Source of the DNA: JAGRAX01 sp041391365
GTDB lineage: Bacteria > Bdellovibrionota_G > JALEGL01 > JAGRMV01
Direction: 5' to 3'
Length of the DNA stretch: 64,000 bases
NCBI GenBank assembly: GCA_041391365.1
Contig: JAWKOC010000002.1
Span: 1 to 64,000, forward strand
A model generated the notes under the pieces. The model did not search any database and was not told the DNA's origin. It saw only the letters and a program-made list of their open reading frames with translations. The translations under genes were made by a program, and so were the position numbers. Positions 8,660 to 15,799 of this stretch are shown one piece after another (positions within the stretch are counted from its first letter, which is position 1; the number at the start of each line of letters is the position of its first letter).

Positions 8660-9282
8660 ACCAAGAGCGCGTGGATGGTCGTTCGACCCGAGCAAAAGAA
8701 AAACGAGAACACACCAAAGCTCTGATTTTGGAATCTTCTCAACAATTGATCGGGAAGCAGGGATATCACGCTACCAGTGTGAGTGACATCATCAAACATG
8801 CGGGAGTTTCACGAGGTACGTTTTATCTTCACTTTGAAAGCATGGACGCACTTTTCCATGAGCTTGTGGATCGATTCATCTCAGACATCATGAGGGCCAT
8901 CAAACCTGTGCGCATCGAAAATGGAAGACCTCTGGAAGAACTCTTGGAAAACATTGAGCGCGTGATGGACATGTTGTTCGAACACAGAGATTTGACAGCC
9001 ATTTTGCTCCGGGAAGCCATCGCTCAAGGCAAAGAAGTCGATCAAAAACTCAATCGGCTGTATCATTTCCTGTATCGAAATGTGAAAAATGCTCTTCGCA
9101 ATGGCTCGAGATGGGGCATTTTGCGGCCCATGGATGAAGAAGTCATTGCCATGGCATTCATTGGAAGCATCAAAGAAGTTTTGTATCAGCATTTGGTGAT
9201 CCGCGATGCGGACGAAAGTGTAGATCGAAAAAAACTTGCACAAGAACTTTTGACCTTTGGTCTTCGCGGGCTGTCTCACTGA
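8656..9282 (+). CDS. TetR/AcrR family transcriptional regulator
   Basis: This 208-residue regulator has an N-terminal TetR helix-turn-helix. The segment ATSVSDIIKHAGVSRGTFY followed by LHFESMDALF (about residues 38-66) matches the family closely. The C-terminal ligand domain is variable and resembles fatty-acid-responsive members only generally. ATG 8656 overlaps the PlsC stop and is preceded by GGAGGA. As last gene of the lipid operon it is the obvious candidate to control that operon, probably sensing an acyl-CoA or acyl-ACP intermediate. No palindromic operator is visible because the operon promoter lies outside the window. Family call is secure, ligand inferred. Confidence 0.85.
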   Translation: MNQERVDGRSTRAKEKREHTKALILESSQQLIGKQGYHATSVSDIIKHAGVSRGTFYLHFESMDALFHELVDRFISDIMRAIKPVRIENGRPLEELLENIERVMDMLFEHRDLTAILLREAIAQGKEVDQKLNRLYHFLYRNVKNALRNGSRWGILRPMDEEVIAMAFIGSIKEVLYQHLVIRDADESVDRKKLAQELLTFGLRGLSH

Positions 9283-9514
9283 CAAGGTTGAAATGGTTCC
9301 AGCCATGGCCGAGGACAAAAAAACGGGTCACGCAAAAAGTGCAAGGGGTGTTCATTTTTTCAACAATCCGTAGTCTCTTCCATGTCCTGTTTTTGCTGGG
9401 TTTGCAGTGGATCAAGGTTTTTTTTCGTTTTTTTTCATTGGACGATTTTTTGTCGGGAAGAGGCTCGAAAAGAAAAGATCAGCATTTAAGATTTTTATTT
9501 TACACCGAGTTTTT
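9283..9514 (+). other. A/T-rich intergenic leader upstream of the nrd riboswitch
   Basis: About 230 nt between the TetR stop and the cobalamin riboswitch hold several T tracts of seven or more but no convincing stem-loop. An open frame of 78 codons (9288-9524) has no ribosome-binding site or recognisable family and is regarded as chance. The promoter for the nrd transcript must lie here, but no clear -35/-10 pair could be picked. Confidence 0.4.
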
Positions 9515-9660
9515 TTTGCGCTAACAATCGGTCTTTACGAATTTGCGTTTGATCTTGGTGAAGAGGAGTGAAAATCTCCCGCTGTCCCGCAACTGTGAGT
9601 GGTCGCCACCGAAAGGAGCCAAAGAGCCAGATCCCAAATCAAACGAGATAGGTCCCGAGG
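9515..9660 (+). promoter_or_regulatory. Cobalamin (adenosylcobalamin) riboswitch controlling nrdB-nrdA
   Basis: The conserved B12-box core is plain: GTGAAAATCTCCC at 9568-9580 followed by CTGTCCCGCAACTGTGA at 9582-9598, and the 3' AGCCAGATCCC at 9625-9635. Order and spacing match the cobalamin riboswitch family. No U-tract terminator follows. Instead a purine-rich GAGGAGGA lies at 9657-9664, which suggests translational control by masking a ribosome-binding site. The first downstream genes encode the B12-independent class Ia ribonucleotide reductase, so ligand binding should shut them off when cobalamin is plentiful, as known for Streptomyces nrdABS. The outer boundaries are approximate. Confidence 0.88.
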
Positions 9661-9674
9661 AGGATTTCACATTG

Positions 9675-9779
9675 ATGCAGTCTAGTTTGGAGTATGATTT
9701 GATGATACAGGTGGTGAGTTCAGGTTCTCGATTCAAGTCTTACGACCCCAACACATTCAAGATGCGAGGTAATGTATGA
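9675..9779 (+). CDS. Possible 34-residue leader peptide between riboswitch and nrdB
   Basis: ATG 9675 lies 10 nt downstream of GAGGAGGA (9657-9664), the best Shine-Dalgarno in this leader. The frame runs 34 codons (MQSSLEYDLM at the start, MRGNV at the end) and its TGA at 9777-9779 overlaps the nrdB ATG as ATGA. This geometry is what translational coupling of a riboswitch-gated leader to nrdB would look like. No family resemblance is seen, and nrdB has its own GCGAGG motif, so the peptide may be fortuitous. Confidence 0.35.
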   Translation: MQSSLEYDLMIQVVSSGSRFKSYDPNTFKMRGNV

Positions 9780-10765
9780 GCCAGGCTCAATTCAATGCAG
9801 AGACCTTGTTGCAACCTTCCATGGATCGTTTTGTTCTTTTTCCCATTGAGCACAAAAGCATTTGGGACATGTACAAAAAATCCATGGCCTGTTTTTGGAC
9901 CGCTGAAGAAATTGACCTCTATCAAGATTTGACCGACTGGAATCGACTCAGCGAACAGGAAAAATATTATATTTCTCATGTACTTGCGTTTTTTTCTGCC
10001 AGTGATGGCATCGTCAATGAGAATTTGGCTCAGCGATTTTACTCAGAAGTTCAAATCCCTGAGGCTCGATGTTTTTATGGGTTTCAGATGGCCATGGAAA
10101 ACATCCACTCCGAGACCTATGGCCTGTTGATTGACACCTATATAAAGGACGCCTCCGAAAAGCTGCGCCTTCTCAAAGCCATCGAAACGATTCCCAGCAT
10201 TCAGAAAAAAGCGCAGTGGGCTCTCAAATGGATCGACAGCAACGAAAATTTTGCCGAGAGGCTCCTGGCTTTTGCAGCGGTGGAAGGCATTTTCTTTTCG
10301 GGAAGCTTTTGTTCTATTTTTTGGCTGAAAAAACGAGGACTTATGCCGGGTCTGACCTTTTCCAATGAGCTGATCAGCCGAGATGAGGGCCTGCACACCG
10401 ATTTTGCCTGTCTATTGTATAACCAATACATCCAGCATAAACCTTCCAGGGAGCGGGTGTATGAATTGGTTCGAGAGGCCGTTTTGTTGGAAAAAGAATT
10501 TGTCACAGAGGCTCTGCCGGTATCCTTGATTGGGATGAATGCCAAGGCCATGACTCAATACATTGAATTTGTTTCGGATCGTCTTCTTCGTGAATTGGGC
10601 TATCCCAGCATCTATCACAGCGAAAACCCCTTTGATTGGATGGAGTTGATTTCTTTGCAAGGCAAAACCAACTTTTTTGAAAAAAGAGTCAGTGAGTACC
10701 AAAAAGCTGGAGTGATTTCCTCTCGTGTGGAAAACAAAAGCTTTGCGTTGGATGTGGATTTTTAG
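9776..10765 (+). CDS. nrdB: Ribonucleoside-diphosphate reductase, class Ia small (beta) subunit, eukaryote-like
   Basis: This 329-residue R2 subunit holds the diiron-tyrosyl radical cofactor used to start ribonucleotide reduction. The expected metal ligands are visible as D47, E108 and H111 (in MENIHSETY), E170, E204 and H207 (in ISRDEGLH). The radical tyrosine is Y115. Long stretches, for example EGIFFSGSF, FWLKKRGLMPGLTF and the C-terminal GKTNFFEKRV, match the eukaryotic R2 type more than enterobacterial NrdB. The final SFALDVDF provides the tail that docks into NrdA. It lies directly behind a cobalamin riboswitch and 2 nt before nrdA, so both subunits are likely repressed by B12. Presence of the tyrosine argues for class Ia and against the radical-lacking class Ic. 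Confidence 0.95.
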   Translation: MSQAQFNAETLLQPSMDRFVLFPIEHKSIWDMYKKSMACFWTAEEIDLYQDLTDWNRLSEQEKYYISHVLAFFSASDGIVNENLAQRFYSEVQIPEARCFYGFQMAMENIHSETYGLLIDTYIKDASEKLRLLKAIETIPSIQKKAQWALKWIDSNENFAERLLAFAAVEGIFFSGSFCSIFWLKKRGLMPGLTFSNELISRDEGLHTDFACLLYNQYIQHKPSRERVYELVREAVLLEKEFVTEALPVSLIGMNAKAMTQYIEFVSDRLLRELGYPSIYHSENPFDWMELISLQGKTNFFEKRVSEYQKAGVISSRVENKSFALDVDF

Positions 10766-10767
10766 TC

Positions 10768-13116
10768 ATGTACGTTGTCAATCGAGAAGGCCACCGAGAA
10801 CTGGTCCAATTTGATAAGATCACCGAACGTATTCGCAATCTTTCCTTTGAACTTGCACCAGAAGTAGAGCCAGATTTGATCGCCAAAAAAACGATCGAAG
10901 GATTGTACGATGGCATCACCACCGAAGAGCTCGACAAGCTTTCGGCCGAGACGGCAGCTTATTTGGCCAGTGTGCATCCTGATTATTCCACCTTGGCTGC
11001 GCGCATCGCGATTTCGAATTTGCATAAGAATACGACAGCCTCTTTTTCCAAAAACATTGAGGCCATGTACCTCTACAAAAATCCCAAAACAGGCCTTCCT
11101 TCTCCGATGGTTTCAGATCGTTTGTACAAATTGGTTCAAAAGCATGGGATTACGTTGGATGATGAGATCCAATACAAAAAAGACTACAACTACGATTATT
11201 TTGGATACAAAACTCTGGAAAAATCCTACCTGCTCAAAATGGATGGCAAGATCATTGAGCGTCCTCAACAGATGTTGATGAGGGTTGCCTTGGGCATTCA
11301 CTTTGATGACATTGAGGCGGCTCTTCGAACCTATCGATGGATGAGCGAAGGTTGGTTCACACACGCTTCCCCAACCTTGTTCAATGCAGGGACCATGAAA
11401 CCTCAGATGTCTTCTTGTTTTCTTCTGACCATGAAAGAAGACAGCATCGATGGCATTTACAAAACCTTGAGCCAGTGCGCTCTGATTTCTCAGTCTGCGG
11501 GGGGGATAGGACTCAGCATTCATAACGTTCGCGCCAAGGGAAGTTTCATTCGAGGAACCAATGGTACTTCGAATGGCATTGTTCCGATGCTGCGGGTGTT
11601 CAACGATACGGCTCGTTACGTGGACCAAGGCGGTGGAAAGCGAAAAGGTGCATTCGCGATTTATCTTGAGCCTTGGCATGCAGACATTTTGGACTTTTTG
11701 GATTTGAAAAAAAATCATGGGAAAGAAGAACTTCGTGCGCGCGATCTATTCTATGCTTTGTGGGTCAATGATCTTTTCATGAAGCGGGTGGAAGCCGATC
11801 AAGATTGGTCTTTGTTTTGTCCACACGAGTGTCCCGGATTGCCGGAGACCTATGGGGAAGAGTTTGAAAAACTCTATACGCAGTATGAACAGCAGGGAAA
11901 AGCTCGTCAAACCATCAAAGCCAGAGCATTGTGGCAGCAGATCATCACCTCTCAGATTGAAACCGGTACACCTTATATGTTGTACAAGGATCACGCCAAT
12001 TCCAAATCCAATCAAAAAAATCTAGGAACCATCAAATCTAGCAATTTGTGCACCGAAATCATGGAATACACCGACAGCGATGAGATTGCGGTGTGCAATT
12101 TGGCTTCGATCGCCCTGCCCAAATTTGTTTCGGATCAAACCTTTGACTTTCAAAAGCTTTATGAGGTGGCCTATCAGGTTGCCGTCAATCTCAATCGCAT
12201 CATTGATGAAAATTTCTATCCGGTAGAAGAGGCGCGAAAAAGCAATCTTCGCCATCGTCCGATTGGGATTGGGGTTCAGGGACTTGCAGATGTATTTTTT
12301 TTGATGAGACATCCTTTTGAATCTGCAAAAGCCAAAGCACTGAACATTCAGATTTTTGAAACCATTTATTTTGCGGCGTTGAGCGCGTCTTGTGATTTGG
12401 CCAAAGAGCAGGGTCCCTATGATAGTTATCAAGGAAGCCCCATTTCTCAAGGGCAGCTTCAGTATGATTTGTGGGGAGTTGCACCAACAGAGTTGTGGAA
12501 CTGGACAGATTTGAAAGACAAGATTTCTCGCTATGGTGTGCGCAACTCTCTGTTGATTGCACCGATGCCCACGGCCTCTACCTCGCAAATTTTGGGAAAC
12601 AATGAGTGCATTGAACCCATCACGTCCAATCTCTACACGCGACGAGTTCTTTCGGGAGAATTTACGATCGTGAACAAGCATTTGGTTCGAGAATTGATCA
12701 GCAGAGGTTTGTGGAACGCAAGCATCAAAAACAAAATCATTGCCAACAAAGGTTCGGTCCAACATGTGGAAGAGATTCCTGAGGATGTTCGCGAGCTGTA
12801 CAAAACCGTGTGGGAGATCAAACAAAAAACCATTTTGGACATGGCAGCTGATCGCGCGCCTTTCATTGATCAATCTCAGAGCATGAACGTGCACATGGTT
12901 GACACCAATTTTGCAAAAATGAGTTCCATGCATTTTTACGCCTGGAAGTTGGGACTCAAAACCGGAATGTATTATTTGAGAACCAAAGCTGCGGTGGATT
13001 CGATTCAGTTTACAGTCAAAAAGGACACGGTCGTGGAAGTTCCTGCTCTTTCGGCGCAAGAACAATTGGTGTGTTCGATTGACAATCCAGAAGATTGCAT
13101 TGCTTGCGGGTCATAA
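10768..13116 (+). CDS. nrdA: Ribonucleoside-diphosphate reductase, class Ia large (alpha) subunit, eukaryote-like
   Basis: This 782-residue catalytic subunit is essentially full length for the eukaryotic R1 type. The N-terminal 90 residues form the ATP-cone, which gives dATP feedback control. Catalytic residues visible are C217 in MSSCFLL and the NLCTE cluster with N426, C428 and E430, followed by the conserved EIAVCNLAS block. The redox-active C-terminal pair is C777/C780 in CIACGS. It reduces ribonucleoside diphosphates in the cytoplasm using the radical from NrdB. The start is 2 nt after the nrdB stop, so it is co-translated under the same riboswitch. Nothing is truncated. The strong eukaryote-like character is shared with nrdB, implying the pair was inherited or acquired together. 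Confidence 0.95.
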   Translation: MYVVNREGHRELVQFDKITERIRNLSFELAPEVEPDLIAKKTIEGLYDGITTEELDKLSAETAAYLASVHPDYSTLAARIAISNLHKNTTASFSKNIEAMYLYKNPKTGLPSPMVSDRLYKLVQKHGITLDDEIQYKKDYNYDYFGYKTLEKSYLLKMDGKIIERPQQMLMRVALGIHFDDIEAALRTYRWMSEGWFTHASPTLFNAGTMKPQMSSCFLLTMKEDSIDGIYKTLSQCALISQSAGGIGLSIHNVRAKGSFIRGTNGTSNGIVPMLRVFNDTARYVDQGGGKRKGAFAIYLEPWHADILDFLDLKKNHGKEELRARDLFYALWVNDLFMKRVEADQDWSLFCPHECPGLPETYGEEFEKLYTQYEQQGKARQTIKARALWQQIITSQIETGTPYMLYKDHANSKSNQKNLGTIKSSNLCTEIMEYTDSDEIAVCNLASIALPKFVSDQTFDFQKLYEVAYQVAVNLNRIIDENFYPVEEARKSNLRHRPIGIGVQGLADVFFLMRHPFESAKAKALNIQIFETIYFAALSASCDLAKEQGPYDSYQGSPISQGQLQYDLWGVAPTELWNWTDLKDKISRYGVRNSLLIAPMPTASTSQILGNNECIEPITSNLYTRRVLSGEFTIVNKHLVRELISRGLWNASIKNKIIANKGSVQHVEEIPEDVRELYKTVWEIKQKTILDMAADRAPFIDQSQSMNVHMVDTNFAKMSSMHFYAWKLGLKTGMYYLRTKAAVDSIQFTVKKDTVVEVPALSAQEQLVCSIDNPEDCIACGS

Positions 13117-13235
13117 CCTGTACCCTCCCCATTCATCAGCAGTGCGTTTTACAGTTGAAAAATCAGTGTAGGCTCGTCCGTGGAGAACATTCTTTAGGGG
13201 GGTAGAGCTGGTTTTGATGAATCAACCCTCTGAAA

Positions 13236-13261
13236 TGTGGAATTCATGAATGGATTCCACA
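13236..13261. repeat. Perfect 8-bp inverted repeat downstream of nrdA
   Basis: TGTGGAAT at 13236-13243 and ATTCCACA at 13254-13261 are perfect complements separated by 10 nt. It sits 44 nt ahead of the lipoprotein start at 13305. Without a following U-tract it is not a canonical terminator. It could be an operator for the downstream gene or an mRNA-end hairpin of nrdA. Confidence 0.4.
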
Positions 13262-13304
13262 CATTGTCATTTACAAATGTTATTGTGGAACTTAGAATCC
13301 AAAC

Positions 13305-15059
13305 ATGGAAAAGAAAGTATTGTTTTTGTGTGGGGTGATTTTTTTGCTTTCTTGCGGCTCAAGCAAGAAATTTTCACCCACGTTTGAATCGAGTTCTTTT
13401 GAGATATCCAAATTTGTGGAAGCTCAATTTGATCTTCCTTTGGCCACCGAAGACACAAATGAAAGCTATATATACGAGCTCGAAGATTCTCCGGGGTCAG
13501 GGACATTGTCTGGATGCATGGATTTGCAAGGATCTGACGGTGGATCGGATCGCAGCTGTATTTACAAGGCCGGGAGCTCAACGTCAGGACGTGTAACTTT
13601 TTCCTTTGTTGTGAGCGAGACACAAGGCGGAAAAAAAAGCGCAGCACAAACCGTAGAAATCCAGGTCAATGACAAATTCAAATTGATTCCGCAAAACTTG
13701 GACGAATTTACCAGCATTGGGAGTTCCAATGTCAGAGGAATTTATGTGGATGGTCAAAAGATTTACGTGGCCACAAATTTGGGACTCTCCATTTCCACCA
13801 ATGGTGGCACGAGCTTTTCCACAAAAACCACATTTCACGGGTTGGTGACGAACAATCTCTCAGGAGTTTATGTGGATGGTCAAAAGATTTACGTGGCTAC
13901 AGGTTCGGGACTGTCCATTTCTACCGATGGAGGTACAACCTTTTCCACAAAAGCCACGGCCAATGGCTTGGGCAGTAATGCTGTCAATGGAGTTTTTGTG
14001 AGTGGCTCGAATGTTTATGTTGGAACCGGGGGAGGATTGTCGATTTCCACCGATGGCGGCAGTACCTTCACGAACAGAACCACAGCCGATGGCTTGGGCA
14101 ACAATTCTGTCTATGGAGTTTTTGTGAGTGGCTCGAATGTCTATGCCGCGACGCTGGGAGGTTTATCGATCTCCACCGATGGCGGCAGTACCTTCACGAA
14201 CAGAACCACAGCCAACGGTTTGGGGGATGATTTTGCATATGATGTCTATGCGAGTGGCTCGAATGTCTATGCCTGTACCGATGGAGGTTTATCGATCTCC
14301 ACCGATGGAGGCAGTACATTTGCGAACAAGACCACGGCCAATGGGTTGGGCGGCAACATCATTTCCAAAATTTTTGTGAGTGGCTCGAATGTTTATGCAG
14401 CCACAAATGGAGGATTGTCGATTTCCACCGATGGAGGAGGTACCTTCACGAACAGAACCACAGTCAATGGTTTGGGCAGCAATCTTATCCGAGGAATTGG
14501 TGTGAGTGGCTCGAATGTTTATGCTGGAACCGGGGGAGGATTGTCGATTTCCACCGACGGTGGAAGTACATTTACGAACAAAACCTTGGCCAATGGTTTG
14601 GGCAGCAACATCATTTCCAAAATTTTTGTAAGTGGCTCGAATGTTTATGTTGGAACTGCAGGAGGGCTATCGATTTCCACCGATGGTGGAAGTACATTTG
14701 CGAACAAGACCACGGCCAATGGATTGGGGGACAACGAAGTGTATGATGTTTTTGTAAGTGGCTCGAATGTATATGCCGCCACAAAAGGAGGGCTATCGAT
14801 TTCCACCGATGGAGGCAGTACGTTTACTAACAAAACCACAGGCGATGGCTTGGGCAACAACCAAGTGTATGATGTTTTTGCCAGTGGCTCGAATGTCTAT
14901 GCCGCGACGCTGGGAGGTTTATCGATTTCCACCGATGGAGGGGCGACTTTTACAAACTATACGACCTCCAGTGGTCTCTCCAGCACAAATTGTACGGGGG
15001 TGTATATCGATGGAAAACAAATTTATGTATCTACATCTTTAGGATTGAACCGAATGTAG
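13305..15059 (+). CDS. Lipoprotein with a tandem-repeat beta-propeller-like domain
   Basis: This 584-residue protein begins with a short lipoprotein signal peptide (lipobox LLSC, lipidated C17). A unique region of about 125 residues is followed by ten 42-residue repeats. Each contains GLSISTDGGSTF, a GLG-N-x-V turn and VSGSNVYAAT, and a partial unit ends the protein. The S-x-D-G-G-x-T-F core resembles the Asp-box/BNR motif of sialidase-like and photosystem-assembly-type propellers, so one or two beta-propellers displayed at the cell surface are likely. The first two units carry VDGQKIYVAT in place of VSGSNVYAAT, showing older divergence followed by recent amplification of the others. No catalytic residues are recognisable; a binding or adhesion role is inferred. 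Upstream is an 8-bp inverted repeat. Confidence 0.7.
   Translation: MEKKVLFLCGVIFLLSCGSSKKFSPTFESSSFEISKFVEAQFDLPLATEDTNESYIYELEDSPGSGTLSGCMDLQGSDGGSDRSCIYKAGSSTSGRVTFSFVVSETQGGKKSAAQTVEIQVNDKFKLIPQNLDEFTSIGSSNVRGIYVDGQKIYVATNLGLSISTNGGTSFSTKTTFHGLVTNNLSGVYVDGQKIYVATGSGLSISTDGGTTFSTKATANGLGSNAVNGVFVSGSNVYVGTGGGLSISTDGGSTFTNRTTADGLGNNSVYGVFVSGSNVYAATLGGLSISTDGGSTFTNRTTANGLGDDFAYDVYASGSNVYACTDGGLSISTDGGSTFANKTTANGLGGNIISKIFVSGSNVYAATNGGLSISTDGGGTFTNRTTVNGLGSNLIRGIGVSGSNVYAGTGGGLSISTDGGSTFTNKTLANGLGSNIISKIFVSGSNVYVGTAGGLSISTDGGSTFANKTTANGLGDNEVYDVFVSGSNVYAATKGGLSISTDGGSTFTNKTTGDGLGNNQVYDVFASGSNVYAATLGGLSISTDGGATFTNYTTSSGLSSTNCTGVYIDGKQIYVSTSLGLNRM
13741..15040 (+). repeat. Ten tandem 126-bp repeats inside the surface lipoprotein gene
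   Basis: The motif AGTGGCTCGAAT recurs at 14001, 14127, 14253, 14379, 14505, 14631, 14757 and 14883, exactly 126 bp apart each time. Two older units at about 13745 and 13871 carry GTGGATGGTCAAAAG in the same register, again 126 bp apart. The unit equals 42 codons, so gain or loss keeps the frame. Near-identity between neighbouring units indicates recent duplication or gene conversion. Confidence 0.9.
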
Positions 15060-15154
15060 AAGGGTAATTTTTTTTCACGCTGCATTTGAATTTCATCAAA
15101 GAATGAATGCGCCGCAGGCACCAAACAAGAAAATCTATGATATAGATAGAGAAG

Positions 15155-15784
15155 ATGAAATCGTTTGAGTGCCAACATCTCGGCCATCGGGCCTACCAGG
15201 AAGTATGGGATCTGCAGGAAGCTCACCGAGATGCCATGCTCGAAGGAAAAGCGCAAAGCACCTTGTTTTTTGTCGAACATCCTCCAACCTTTACGATGGG
15301 TCGTGGAGAAAAAGGCGAGAATTTGAAGCAAGCCGAGTCGATGTATCGTGAAATGGGCTTTGATATGGTCTGGGTCAATCGCGGGGGAAAAGTCACCTAC
15401 CATGGTCCTGGGCAATTGGTGGCCTATCCTGTGTTTGATTTGCGGGTGTATCGAATGGGGGTCAAAGATTTTGTCTGCGCCTTGGAAAAAGTCATGATTC
15501 AAACCTTGGCCCATTTTGACATTCAAGCGCGCTGCCGAGAAGGGCTCATTGGAACCTGGGTGGGAGAAAACAAAATCGGTTCCATTGGAATTCACGTCAA
15601 AAAATCTGTGAGCATTCACGGACTTGCTCTGAATGTTTCTCCGATCATGGAACATTTTTCGTTGATTGATCCCTGTGGCATTGCAGGCGTAAGCATGGTT
15701 TCCATGCACCAGTTCCAGCCCACCTGCTCCTTGCAGGCCGTGCAGGCCGTGATGCAAGATTCTTTTTCACGTCTATTTTTGTAG
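15155..15784 (+). CDS. lipB: Octanoyl-[acyl carrier protein]:protein N-octanoyltransferase
   Basis: This 209-residue LipB transfers octanoate from ACP to the lipoyl domains of 2-oxoacid dehydrogenases and GcvH in the cytoplasm. The family signature RGGKVTYHGPGQ is at residues 76-87. The catalytic lysine is K140 in NKIGSIGIHV, and the acyl-accepting cysteine is C174 in IDPCGIAGV. Length is normal. ATG 15155 follows AGAGAAG. It stands alone on the plus strand and converges with the large minus-strand gene with only 15 nt between the stops. No lipA is present in the window. Confidence 0.93.
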   Translation: MKSFECQHLGHRAYQEVWDLQEAHRDAMLEGKAQSTLFFVEHPPTFTMGRGEKGENLKQAESMYREMGFDMVWVNRGGKVTYHGPGQLVAYPVFDLRVYRMGVKDFVCALEKVMIQTLAHFDIQARCREGLIGTWVGENKIGSIGIHVKKSVSIHGLALNVSPIMEHFSLIDPCGIAGVSMVSMHQFQPTCSLQAVQAVMQDSFSRLFL

Positions 15785-15799
15785 CGTTGTGTTGGAAGT

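Noticed and set aside
9288..9524. Open frame of 78 codons between the TetR gene and the riboswitch
   Set aside because: There is no ribosome-binding site, the translation is Phe/Leu/Lys-biased from T tracts, and it runs into the riboswitch.
9543..9674. Open frame through the cobalamin riboswitch
   Set aside because: The bases are constrained by the riboswitch core and no ribosome-binding site precedes 9543. Only the last 34 codons after ATG 9675 are kept as a possible leader.
12022..13065. Minus-strand open frame of 347 codons opposite nrdA
   Set aside because: It is a shadow of a strongly conserved gene and its composition (Arg/His/Phe-rich) is not that of a protein family.
13741..15040. 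Regular repeats considered as a CRISPR array
   Set aside because: The period is 126 bp with no variable spacers, and every unit is translated in one frame as a protein repeat.
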